Source: Elusimicrobiota bacterium (lineage in GTDB: Bacteria > Elusimicrobiota > Elusimicrobia > Elusimicrobiales > Elusimicrobiaceae). Taken from it: a stretch of 12,233 bases of DNA. The first letter of the stretch is position 1; each line of letters begins with the position of its first letter. Positions 1-6,797 of this stretch are shown here, piece by piece. The DNA is taken from NCBI GenBank assembly GCA_031271365.1, contig JAISVV010000096.1:1-12233 (forward strand), given 5' to 3'. Position numbers and translations under genes: made by a program. Below the pieces are notes generated by a model. It was not told the origin of the DNA, searched no databases, and was given only the letters and a program-made list of their open reading frames with translations.

Positions 1-15
1 ATTCGCGCGAAAAGG

Positions 16-2370
16 TTAATAAGGTATAAAAATAAAGGAGTTATTTTCAAACAATAACTGCCCCCAGCGGTACCGGCCGTCCGTGTTTAAGAAAACGCTT
101 ATGCGTTTTATATCCATCGGCGGTATATCTGTAGTCGAGAATCTGCCGCTATACGGCCAGCCCATGTACCAGTTGCTTGTTTTCTCCATTTCTACAATGG
201 CGGGTATGTTCTTTTCAATGTTAAGAAGCCTTTTGGAGTAATACGCAGCTCTTTTAGGATTTACGGTACCCCATATGGCGGGGGGTAAATAGCTGCCGGG
301 CGGGGTAAACCCCATGCCGTCTTCAATCATAAGGCCGTTTTCGTAGATATTAATTAAACCCTTTTCGTTTAAATTCATGCCTCTGTACATAGTGTTGCCG
401 TTGCTCTCAAAAGGCGGCGGAGGGACATGTTTAGGCATTGAAGCGGCATTGAATTTATCTAAATTATTTACGACATGCCGCGTGCCGGGGCTAAACGCAG
501 CTCTGCGCATCGCCGCAGCCTTGGCGTTGTTAAACGAGGCCGCGTAAGTTCTTTGCGCGTACTCCAGCCATTGCGGCTGCGCGTAATAGGTTGTTTTATA
601 GTACAAAATAGCGTCTGCCATATCTTTAATCTGTTTTTGGGTGGCGCGGCTTACTTTGCCGGCGGAGGCAATTTCGCTTTGCATGGTTTTTTTGAGGGCG
701 TTGATTTCCGCGGTAAAGGTTTGGGTAAAGGCGGAGTAAGAGTTTATTTGTTCCGACGCGTTTAACCCGTTTAAAACAATTTGGCCCGTTTTATTGGGTA
801 TCGTTATCAAATTGACATTAGTCGCCATGCCTGCAAAAGCAGGGTCCGTAACGGCAACCTGCAAGCCGTTTTTTACGACCTCAGCCGCGGCCGCGGGGAT
901 ATTTTTTGCGCTGTTAGCCATTTTGGCCAGATTTGCCGTCAGCTGCGCTTTTATTTCTGCCGCGCCGCGCGCCGCGCCGGCTGTTTTAAACATACGTATT
1001 GTTTTTGCGCCGTTTTTTGCGGCCTTAACGACAAGTTTGCCGCCAAAGCGCGGTATGCTTACCGTAAGCGACGTGCCGCCGGTAATTGCGGCTATAGCTA
1101 AATCCAGCGTTATAAACTCCGCCACAAGGACGCCGTATTTTATGATAACCTCGGCCGCGCGCACGCTGCCGTCGGCTTTTTGCACGGCCCGGTCGTAATT
1201 GTTTTTTACAAATTTATTGCCGTATTTTTGCGTGTTTTGCCAAAGCGCCTGTATCATGCTGCGGCGCAGGGCGCTGGCGTCGCGCGGCGGCAGGCTTACT
1301 ATGTTTACGCCGTTTGGCGCGCTGACTTCCGGCGATTGATCTATGGCGATGTAAACCTCCCCCGCCGGCGGCGGGGCTGGTTTCGTAAAATAAGTGTCTT
1401 CTATAAAAGCCGCGCTTTGCTTGCGCTGCTGCTCGGTGGAATTTGGGGCGTTAAGCAAACACAAAGCGGCGTTAACCTTTAAAACTTTATTTTGCGGGTT
1501 ATTAAAATCATCGGCTATGATGTCTTTGGCCAGCGGGTATATGCTTTCGTGGCATAAGGCTGCGGCAAAGCGCTCCTGCTGGCCGTAGTTTTCTATATCG
1601 CCGTAGCGGTTGATAAGCGTTTTTATGCCGCGCGATATTTCGGCAGGCAGCCAGGTTGACATCGGCGGCTTTGCGGTTAATTCCCCTCGGATATATTGTT
1701 GGGCCGAGTAAAAAGCGCGCCGGCCGCCTAAATCGTATATTGAACGCAGCGCCAGCGCGTAAAAGGTGGCGCTTGTATAGGGGCGTTTGGCAGCGTTTTT
1801 TATATCTAAGATAGCGCCGTTAAGCAGCGAATCCCACGTTTTGGCTATACCCTCTCCCATATTTATATAATCTTCTTCGGTTTGCACATTGGCGTATTTT
1901 ACCTGGGAAAGGATTATAATCGCAAACATATGTTCAAGGTTTTCAAAGAGGACGTTGTACTGCGCTTCTATCAGCACGAGTAAAGAAAGGTTTTCCGCCG
2001 CCGCGGCTTGGATTTGCCAGCGCTGGTCGGGCGTGATATAGGGGGATAGATATAATTCGGCCAGTACTTGCCAAGCGGTTGTTTCCAGCTTTGTGGCCGG
2101 CAGCGGGCTTTCAAGGTCTGAGTTTTTTACGGCGCGCAGCCGCTCGTCTACAATGTTAAGCGCCGTCATATACGCCAGATTGACGGAGTTAAAAGCGCAC
2201 TGGTAGTCGCTTTCCTCCTGGCAGGTTTGGGCGTCTAAAAGCAGGCCGGCAAGGCGTTCGTTGTCGGGTGCGTTTAACGCTAAATCCGGCCTTTGCGCCC
2301 AAACGCCGATGTTGCAGCAAAGCAGCGCGCAAGCGGTAAGAATACGGATAAGACTGGTAATGCCTTTCAT
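16..2370 (-). CDS. Large secreted protein, unknown function, possible degenerate ART-like C-terminal domain
   Basis: This 784-residue protein begins with a clear signal peptide (MKGITSLIRILTACALLC, then a likely cut after VWA), so I chose the start at 2370 over the in-frame one at 2421, which adds 17 polar residues before it. No Shine-Dalgarno is visible upstream. Residues 25-330 are alpha-helical and alanine-rich, with a few cysteines. A hydrophobic glycine-rich stretch lies near 413-440, and a helical region near 450-640 follows. The last ~120 residues form a separate module starting YRGMNLNEKG (662), with a WGTVNPKRAAYYSKR segment and STTDIPP near 745. The YRG, then beta-strand plus helix, then IPP layout recalls ADP-ribosyltransferase-fold domains, but the expected STS and ExE residues are not evident. 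The module may be inactive or unrelated. The gene is divergent from the GT90 gene. Function is unknown; secretion is the firm point. Confidence 0.8.
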   Translation of the reverse strand: MKGITSLIRILTACALLCCNIGVWAQRPDLALNAPDNERLAGLLLDAQTCQEESDYQCAFNSVNLAYMTALNIVDERLRAVKNSDLESPLPATKLETTAWQVLAELYLSPYITPDQRWQIQAAAAENLSLLVLIEAQYNVLFENLEHMFAIIILSQVKYANVQTEEDYINMGEGIAKTWDSLLNGAILDIKNAAKRPYTSATFYALALRSIYDLGGRRAFYSAQQYIRGELTAKPPMSTWLPAEISRGIKTLINRYGDIENYGQQERFAAALCHESIYPLAKDIIADDFNNPQNKVLKVNAALCLLNAPNSTEQQRKQSAAFIEDTYFTKPAPPPAGEVYIAIDQSPEVSAPNGVNIVSLPPRDASALRRSMIQALWQNTQKYGNKFVKNNYDRAVQKADGSVRAAEVIIKYGVLVAEFITLDLAIAAITGGTSLTVSIPRFGGKLVVKAAKNGAKTIRMFKTAGAARGAAEIKAQLTANLAKMANSAKNIPAAAAEVVKNGLQVAVTDPAFAGMATNVNLITIPNKTGQIVLNGLNASEQINSYSAFTQTFTAEINALKKTMQSEIASAGKVSRATQKQIKDMADAILYYKTTYYAQPQWLEYAQRTYAASFNNAKAAAMRRAAFSPGTRHVVNNLDKFNAASMPKHVPPPPFESNGNTMYRGMNLNEKGLINIYENGLMIEDGMGFTPPGSYLPPAIWGTVNPKRAAYYSKRLLNIEKNIPAIVEMEKTSNWYMGWPYSGRFSTTDIPPMDIKRISVFLNTDGRYRWGQLLFENNSFIFIPY

Positions 2371-2415
2371 AAAAATAGTTTTGCAAAAAAACTTTGCGCG
2401 CGCATGAGGCCTTAG

Positions 2416-2427
2416 GCCCAATTGGGC
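2416..2427. promoter_or_regulatory. 12-bp perfect palindrome between divergent genes
   Basis: GCCCAATTGGGC is a perfect palindrome. It lies between the divergent starts at 2370 (-) and 2502 (+), about 46 bp before the first and 75 bp before the second. The position suits a shared operator, but no factor is identified and a 12-bp palindrome can arise by chance. Confidence 0.3.
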
Positions 2428-2465
2428 AGGGTCAAAGGGCCCGGTTTTGTTTTAGTAAAAAAAGC

Positions 2466-2471
2466 TATAAT
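2466..2471 (+). promoter_or_regulatory. Candidate -10 box for the GT90 gene
   Basis: A perfect TATAAT lies 30 bp before the ATG at 2502. The best upstream partner, TTGTTT at 2447-2452, leaves only a 13-bp spacer, so only the -10 element is convincing. Confidence 0.3.
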
Positions 2472-2501
2472 AAAAAAATAATTAAGGGGGCAAAAAGCGC
2501 C

Positions 2502-3503
2502 ATGTTCAAAGCCGGCTTAGATAAAATAACGGGGATGCTTAACTCCTACAAATACAAAAACAGCAAATTTTTGTATAACGTAAAAAGCCTTGCGCGCTAT
2601 TATACGCCCAAATTTTTCCTGCGCGGCCGCCTGCGCGCTATGCTCGGCGCGCTAAAAGATTACGATAAAAAAGAAATCTGCGACCGCGTTAATTATTACT
2701 GCCGCCTGGAAGAAAAAACCGCCCTGCCCGAAACCGCCGTAAAACTGGCCGATTTTAAGTATAAAAAACGTAAGGGCCAAAGCTCGCTTACCGCTTATTT
2801 TTTTGATACTTACGAATACGTCCGCTACTTTGCCGGCGGCTTAAAAATCTGCCACGATTTTGGCGACGTTACCCAAACGCCGCCCTGGCCGGCCATAGTT
2901 AAAAGCCGCCCCATAGGCGCGTTAAACGCCAACGCCGTTTTATTAAACCTTGATAAACTGCGTCATTTTACGTTTATAGAAGATAAAAAGGATTTTAAGG
3001 ATAAAAAGGATATGCTTGTCGGGCGCGGGGCCGTGTACCAGCCGCACCGCGTAAAGTTTTGGGAAATGTATTTTAACCACCCGCTGTGCGATTTGGGCCA
3101 CTGCGGCATAGATGCGCGGCGCAAAGAGTGGGTAAAAAAGTTTATGAGTATAGGCCGGCATTTGGATTATAAATTTATCCTGTGCCTGGAAGGCAACGAC
3201 GTCGCCACAAATTTAAAGTGGGTAATGTCTTCTAATTCCGTTGCGGTTATGCCGCGGCCAAAATACGAAACCTGGTTTATGGAAGGCCGGCTTATCCCCG
3301 GGCGGCACTATATAGAAATAAGCCCGGATTTTACCGATTTAGAAGAAAAACTAAACTATTATATCGCCCGCCCCGACGAGGCGCAAAAAATATCGCAAAA
3401 CGCGCAGGCATACGTGGCGCAGTTTAGAGATAAAAAAAAGGAAGATTTAATCTCGCTTCTGGTTTTGCAAAAATATTTTAAAATGACCGGGCAGCAGCCA
3501 TGA
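2502..3503 (+). CDS. GT90 (CAP10/LpsA-like) glycosyltransferase
   Basis: The product is a 333-residue cytoplasmic glycosyltransferase of family GT90 (CAP10/LpsA type), which adds sugars to lipopolysaccharide core or other surface glycans. The recognisable block runs from VKSRPIGALNANAVLLNLDK through RGAVYQPHRVKFWEMYFNHP, then CLEGNDVATNLKWVMSSNSV and PRPKYETWFMEGRLIPGRHY, to DLEEKLNYYIARPDEA near the C-terminus. These are family signatures, and the length is normal for a bacterial member. I chose the ATG at 2502 because TAAGGGGG lies 11 bp upstream. The longer in-frame start at 2394 would add a basic stretch and overlap the region upstream of the divergent gene. The donor sugar and acceptor cannot be read from sequence. 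No other glycan genes are next to it, so its pathway is inferred from family only. Confidence 0.92.
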   Translation: MFKAGLDKITGMLNSYKYKNSKFLYNVKSLARYYTPKFFLRGRLRAMLGALKDYDKKEICDRVNYYCRLEEKTALPETAVKLADFKYKKRKGQSSLTAYFFDTYEYVRYFAGGLKICHDFGDVTQTPPWPAIVKSRPIGALNANAVLLNLDKLRHFTFIEDKKDFKDKKDMLVGRGAVYQPHRVKFWEMYFNHPLCDLGHCGIDARRKEWVKKFMSIGRHLDYKFILCLEGNDVATNLKWVMSSNSVAVMPRPKYETWFMEGRLIPGRHYIEISPDFTDLEEKLNYYIARPDEAQKISQNAQAYVAQFRDKKKEDLISLLVLQKYFKMTGQQP

Positions 3504-3561
3504 AAATAGCGCGCTGCCGGCCCCGAGGGCAATTAATTATATATAAATTACGGAGCAAGCT

Positions 3562-4008
3562 ATGCTGCCTTTAATACTTAAAAATCATCCTTTGGCCGCA
3601 GCCGTATTGGGCGGCGTGTTTGGCTTTGCCCTGGGTATGCTAAACAGGGTTTTGTTTCAAAAGTACAGGCGCTGGCTTGATAAAAAGGAGCAGCTGGCCA
3701 AAGAGAAGAAAATCTACCAGCGTATTAAAACGGAAGCCAAAGAACTTTTGGAGATAATAAAGCTGCAGATGAGCCCCGTTAACCTTAATATTTTTAAATT
3801 CGGCTTTGAGCCCGCTGAGGAAGCCTGCTCTATACACGCCGGAAAAGGGCCTAAATACGCCATATTAAACGCCCTCGGCGGCGCGGACATACAAAACCAG
3901 GTATTCCTGCTTATGGATTACGGCTATGTGGAAAAGGTTAAATTTGAAGGCTTCTCCGGCTACCGCATAACGCACAAATTTACAGATTTGCTAAAGCGTT
4001 ACGGGTAG
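3562..4008 (+). CDS. Small membrane-anchored coiled-coil protein, unknown
   Basis: This 148-residue protein has a good start: GGAG sits 6 bp before the ATG. Residues 11-32 form one glycine/alanine-rich membrane segment, followed by a basic, charged helix at about 34-68 likely to be coiled coil. The C-terminal half (about 95-148) ends with VEKVKFEGFSGYRITHKFTD, a strand-turn-strand pattern that resembles the wing of a winged-helix domain; this is only a shape impression. I do not recognise the family. It follows the GT90 gene after 58 bp and is closed by the strong terminator at 4014, so the two are probably co-transcribed. Base composition matches the core genes rather than the AT-rich island to its right. 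The positive charges after the membrane segment suggest a cytoplasmic C-terminus. Confidence 0.75.
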   Translation: MLPLILKNHPLAAAVLGGVFGFALGMLNRVLFQKYRRWLDKKEQLAKEKKIYQRIKTEAKELLEIIKLQMSPVNLNIFKFGFEPAEEACSIHAGKGPKYAILNALGGADIQNQVFLLMDYGYVEKVKFEGFSGYRITHKFTDLLKRYG

Positions 4009-4013
4009 CGCGC

Positions 4014-4055
4014 TAAATTTAAAAACCCCCGCCATCGCGGGGGTTTTTAAATTTA
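4014..4055 (+). terminator. Strong symmetrical rho-independent terminator
   Basis: Two 19-base arms (4014-4032 and 4037-4055) are perfectly complementary around a CATC loop. The core is CCCCCGC/GCGGGGG with a T5 run on the right and a matching A5 on the left, so it can act in both directions. It ends the unit with the gene at 3562-4008 and marks the left border of the AT-rich island. Confidence 0.93.
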
Positions 4056-4102
4056 CCGAAAAGTAGACAACTTGTTAACTGCGGAGTATAAAACGGAAGT
4101 TA

Positions 4103-4130
4103 TTGCCCGTAGCCGCGAAATCCTTATAAT
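4103..4130 (+). promoter_or_regulatory. Candidate sigma-70 type promoter for the island's plus-strand genes
   Basis: TTGCCC (4103-4108) and TATAAT (4125-4130) are separated by 16 bp. Transcription would start near 4137, run through the palindrome at 4150-4163, and read the small ORF and the sce7726 gene. The leader would be about 180 nt to 4319 or 360 nt to 4497. Confidence 0.45.
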
Positions 4131-4149
4131 GAAAGATATGTTGCCGAGT

Positions 4150-4163
4150 TGCAGTTAACTGCA
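4150..4163. promoter_or_regulatory. 14-bp palindrome, candidate operator
   Basis: TGCAGTTAACTGCA is perfectly self-complementary. It sits about 20 bp downstream of the TATAAT of the candidate promoter. Its GTTAACTGC half plus centre recurs at 4074-4082, 80 bp upstream. This pairing fits a repressor binding two sites, but no regulator is identified. Confidence 0.4.
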
Positions 4164-4318
4164 GTTTGCGGTTGCTCTGAAAAAGTTTTTCAACCACTCC
4201 AAACACAGCTTCTAGTAATACTGTATCTAATTGTTTTAAAATTTAACACCATTTTGTTTAGTGAGCTGTTGTTTACGCTTATATTTTTATAAAGAAATAA
4301 AAATGAGATTGTAATTAT

Positions 4319-4516
4319 ATGCCAAAATTATTTTACATAATTGCCTCAACCATCGAAGCCGCTCAAACTAAAAAGGAAGATTCTTTTGTTAAAGTCTGTA
4401 AAGTTTTAGCCAACAAATATCTTCCAACAACGGGAAGGATAATAAAGGGGCTGTTAAAAAAGAGAAAAAAGGTTATAATAATACTGGGGAGAAATTATGG
4501 GTACAGCATTATTTAG
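4319..4516 (+). CDS. Small lysine-rich hypothetical protein overlapping the sce7726 gene
   Basis: This is a 65-codon ORF beginning MPKLFYIIASTIEAAQ and ending with a lysine-rich segment (GLLKKRKK) and a short hydrophobic tail. It has no clear Shine-Dalgarno, and an in-frame stop lies at 4304-4306. Its last 20 bases overlap the start of the sce7726 gene in another frame, an arrangement consistent with translational coupling. I recognise no family. It could be a true small partner, a leader ORF, or a remnant of a larger gene. Composition is AT-rich like the rest of the island. Confidence 0.4.
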   Translation: MPKLFYIIASTIEAAQTKKEDSFVKVCKVLANKYLPTTGRIIKGLLKKRKKVIIILGRNYGYSII

Positions 4517-5090
4517 GGACGTTGATATCAGGCAGGCTTTGTATAACAACGACTTAAAGAAACACTCAAATGATGACGATACCCTTATTCTTGACGAGAT
4601 GGGGGTTATGCAGGGTCTTCATCGTGTGGATATTGCTGTTATAAACGGCAAAATGCATGGATACGAAATCAAAAGTGATCTCGACACCCTAGACCGTCTG
4701 CCCTTGCAAGCCGAAGCATATAGCAAAGTATTGGACAGAGTTACTTTGGTTGTTGCCAAAAGGCACTTACAAAAGGCAATAGTTCTTGTTCCAACTTGGT
4801 GGGAAATCAAAGTCGCTTATTCTAATAAAAAGCACGCCTTATCTATAAAGAAATATAGACCTGGCCTTGTAAATTATAACATTGACGCCTCATCGTTAGT
4901 CCAATTATTATGGAAGGATGAAGTCGTTTCTTTATTAGAACAATTAGGTTTTGCCCCAAAAGACTTGCGATATCCTAAGGCTACTTTATACAAGATGCTT
5001 ACCGAAAATATTTCTCTTGCTAAATTAAAGTCGCTGACAAGAACTATATTGAAAAACCGTACAAATTGGAGAGGTCAGATACAACCTTAG
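4497..5090 (+). CDS. sce7726 family protein, predicted PD-(D/E)XK nuclease
   Basis: The 197-residue product matches what I know of the sce7726 family. Its N-terminal half carries a PD-(D/E)XK-type nuclease core: E34, then D45 in the HRVDIAVI strand, then E57-x-K59 in HGYEIKSD, then a helix with Q71-x3-Y75 (QAEAY), resembling the QxxxY motif of RecB-like nucleases. The second half (about 95-197) includes VPTWWEIKVA and a helical tail, with no other motif recognised. The start is supported by GGGGAG 5 bp before the ATG. Sce7726 genes are, in my recollection, commonly found beside sce7725 or beta-family genes; here the partner converges from the right and the 3' ends overlap by 47 bp. A DNA- or RNA-cleaving role is inferred from the motif only; no activity is known to me for the family. 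Confidence 0.85.
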   Translation: MGTALFRDVDIRQALYNNDLKKHSNDDDTLILDEMGVMQGLHRVDIAVINGKMHGYEIKSDLDTLDRLPLQAEAYSKVLDRVTLVVAKRHLQKAIVLVPTWWEIKVAYSNKKHALSIKKYRPGLVNYNIDASSLVQLLWKDEVVSLLEQLGFAPKDLRYPKATLYKMLTENISLAKLKSLTRTILKNRTNWRGQIQP

Positions 5091-6123
5091 TTAGGTGCTG
5101 GTTTGTTGCAACCCATACCCAAGTACTTAAATTTCCCGTACCCTTCCCACCTGCGCACTCTTTTATATACTTATCTCCAGCAGAAAAATCCTCACCGCGA
5201 TACTCGTCTCGCTTTACAAGGTCTTCGCAAAGCTTTTTATATTGTCCGAACCCTTGCGATTTTCTACCCTTCACAGGTGCTCCAGTATAATAATACCATT
5301 CAGAATCAAATGTATACCTAACCTTTGCCATAGGAGTAAAGGTTCGCATATCCAAGTTTGGAGCAGCGTGCTTTGGTGTGCCTATGGAGTAGTCAGAAAA
5401 AGCAGGTAGACGGAAAGAGTTTCTAAACTTACTTACGCAATATTTATAGAATAACCACTCTGCCCTTTTATAAAGATTGATGTCCTGATTGCTTTCTGCC
5501 ATAGAGCTGCCTGCGACCGTAAAGGAACGCCAGAAGTTTATATCGGGTATTTTATTAAAGAATCCCTTCATCGTTTCAAAAGTAGATTCTTCATTCACCA
5601 CAATAGAAACCTTTTCAAAATCAATAACTAGGTCAATATCTGGCTTTCCTAAGCCAAGTGATTTGCAGACCCTTGTTATGTTCGCTTCAATTTCTGAGTG
5701 GTTTGCAAAGTTATTTGTCTTAATACGGAGAACAGCACCCCTTTTATCTGTTTTTATTACTGCTGTGTACGCTGCCAAGGCCTCTACAGCTTCGTCCAGC
5801 TTTACTACAGGTGTTACTGTGCACCCGCCAACTCTATACCTTTCGAATATCTTTAATATATATTCTGGTTTGTCCGTGGTTAATCCGATAGGGTCAATGT
5901 CAATTAACGCTTCTCTGCCCCATTTTGTTTTTAAACGAGAGGCAAGGTCAGATATATGCTCATTAATATCCCTTGCGGTTTTTGTTTCATGGTCATAGCC
6001 CGGAGGCGTAATTTCAATTAAAGGTATGATTCTATCTTTAATGCGTTCGTCCAATTTTAAAAGGGCTTGATATTCACCCTGCTTCCATTTAAGTATGGGA
6101 ACATATGTTGTGCTATTTATCAT
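5044..6123 (-). CDS. Beta family protein (PF14350-like), partner of sce7726
   Basis: The 359-residue protein shows the beta-family hallmarks: YVPILKWKQGEYQALLKL at residues 7-24, an IIPLIEITPPG strand shortly after, and a C-terminal TWVWVATNQHLTKV block near 333-346. The internal strand/helix alternation, with segments such as LVIDFEKVSIVV, suggests a barrel-like fold, but no catalytic residues are assigned. I chose the ATG at 6123 because AAGGAAGAG ends 5 bp upstream; an in-frame ATG at 6171 would add 16 residues and lie within the candidate promoter. Pfam names the family after a T4 phage beta protein. Its function is not established to my knowledge. It converges on the sce7726 gene with a 47-bp overlap of 3' ends, and its codon use is AT-rich like that gene, suggesting joint acquisition. 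Confidence 0.85.
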   Translation of the reverse strand: MINSTTYVPILKWKQGEYQALLKLDERIKDRIIPLIEITPPGYDHETKTARDINEHISDLASRLKTKWGREALIDIDPIGLTTDKPEYILKIFERYRVGGCTVTPVVKLDEAVEALAAYTAVIKTDKRGAVLRIKTNNFANHSEIEANITRVCKSLGLGKPDIDLVIDFEKVSIVVNEESTFETMKGFFNKIPDINFWRSFTVAGSSMAESNQDINLYKRAEWLFYKYCVSKFRNSFRLPAFSDYSIGTPKHAAPNLDMRTFTPMAKVRYTFDSEWYYYTGAPVKGRKSQGFGQYKKLCEDLVKRDEYRGEDFSAGDKYIKECAGGKGTGNLSTWVWVATNQHLTKVVSDLSNLYGFSI

Positions 6124-6163
6124 CTTAACTCTTCCTTGCAGGTAAAAATACGGCTTTTTGATA

Positions 6164-6182
6164 CTATACATTGTTAGTATAG
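6164..6182. promoter_or_regulatory. Inverted repeat overlapping the beta gene's -10 region
   Basis: CTATAC (6164-6169) and GTATAG (6177-6182) are perfect 6-base arms around a 7-base spacer. On the minus strand the left arm overlaps TATAGT (6163-6168), a plausible -10 box about 40 bp before the start at 6123. No good -35 is visible. The layout suits an operator that could allow autoregulation or co-regulation. Confidence 0.4.
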
Positions 6183-6321
6183 GTTAAAAATATTAAAAAG
6201 TCAAGGTATAAATTAAAAAATAAGCTAAAAATATCTTAAATGGTGGGGTAAAATATATAAAAACCAATAAAATGTTCTAAATATACATATAAAATTTGTT
6301 TTTTTATTATATTTTGGTTAA

Positions 6322-6350
6322 AAGGATGATTGGCATTGCCAGCAATCCTT
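6322..6350. repeat. Imperfect hairpin in the AT-rich stretch
   Basis: AAGGAT and ATCCTT form the outer stem, TGGC and GCCA the inner stem around ATT, with a 3x3 internal loop between them. On the minus strand it is followed by TT, so a weak terminator or a structured transcript is possible. Confidence 0.3.
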
Positions 6351-6431
6351 AAAATTATACTATTCCTCCTTAAAACCTCCTATTTTAATTTGTGTGTTCA
6401 TTGCCGTATAAATTATCATAACCATACCGAA

Positions 6432-6461
6432 AACGTCTTCTAGCAAGATATTAAAGACGTT
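6432..6461. repeat. 8-bp inverted repeat AACGTCTT/AAGACGTT
   Basis: Arms 6432-6439 and 6454-6461 are perfectly complementary around a 14-base loop. The minus-strand ORF at 6451-6651 ends inside the right arm, so it could be that ORF's weak terminator or an unrelated repeat. Confidence 0.3.
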
Positions 6462-6651
6462 CTTTGTTTGTATATTTTTGTTCATAAATAAGCACGACAC
6501 AAGACAAACTCATTTTTACCTTCGCGACAATAACTGCTATCAGTAAAAGCAGAAGGTTTAAAAAATTCTGAAAGTATAGCCTGCCATATACAGAAGTCTT
6601 TCCGTATCTATAGCAGAGAAAGAACAGAAAGAATAAAAAGTAAATCTTCAT
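6451..6651 (-). CDS. Doubtful small membrane protein ORF
   Basis: This 66-codon ORF starts ATG at 6651 (a GTG just before it is also in frame) and encodes two hydrophobic stretches, one near the N-terminus (FLFFLFFLCY) and one near residues 30-45 (LLLLLIAVIV). There is no Shine-Dalgarno, and AT-rich DNA readily produces phenylalanine- and leucine-rich frames, so it may be chance. It is listed because it is the only candidate gene in this stretch. Confidence 0.2.
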   Translation of the reverse strand: MKIYFLFFLFFLCYRYGKTSVYGRLYFQNFLNLLLLLIAVIVAKVKMSLSCVVLIYEQKYTNKERL

Positions 6652-6752
6652 CACAATATCCGTTTATACGTCCTCATGGAAAGCGTGTCATTATCACAGA
6701 TTTACTTGCTAATCTGGTTTTAGAGAACAAAAAAATCAAATTCTCCTATAAA

Positions 6753-6782
6753 AAACCCTTCGACTTGTTTGTCGAAGGGTTT
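6753..6782 (-). terminator. Terminator of the tRNA-Leu gene
   Basis: Arms AAACCCTTCGAC (6753-6764) and GTCGAAGGGTTT (6771-6782) form a 12-bp stem with a 6-base loop. On the minus strand the hairpin is followed by further T residues. It lies 15 bp past the tRNA 3' end. Confidence 0.88.
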
Positions 6783-6797
6783 ATGTGTCCTATATTC

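Larger units (their letters stand above)
4056..4318. other. Intergenic control region upstream of the island genes
   Basis: No complete gene is seen here. The first ~100 bases keep the host-like composition and contain an open frame (4051-4158, plus strand) without a standard start, reading KTEVIARSREILIMKDML near its end; it may be a gene remnant. A GTTAACTGC repeat occurs at 4074-4082 and 4154-4162. A promoter-like pair is at 4103-4130, a palindrome at 4150-4163, and a small inverted repeat GAAAAA-G-TTTTTC at 4179-4191. After about 4200 the DNA becomes AT-rich. Confidence 0.5.
6183..6752. other. AT-rich stretch with almost no coding content
   Basis: This region is very AT-rich and holds one doubtful small minus-strand ORF, two imperfect hairpins, and a tandem CCTCCT pair at 6365-6370 and 6376-6381. 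No tRNA, transposase or terminal inverted repeat is seen. It separates the beta gene from the tRNA terminator and may be degraded mobile DNA. Confidence 0.6.

Noticed and set aside
2982-3011. Direct repeat GATAAAAAGGAT (12 bp, period 18) in the GT90 gene
   Set aside because: It encodes a lysine/aspartate-rich loop (EDKKDFKDKKD) at a normal place in the family; likely chance or local duplication without consequence.
5489-5998. 169-codon plus-strand open frame opposite the beta gene
   Set aside because: It is antisense to a well-supported family gene, with no ribosome binding site and no recognisable motif.
4056-6797. Mobile element ends or attachment-site duplication
   Set aside because: No copy of the tRNA 3' end, no terminal inverted repeats and no recombinase were found by eye.
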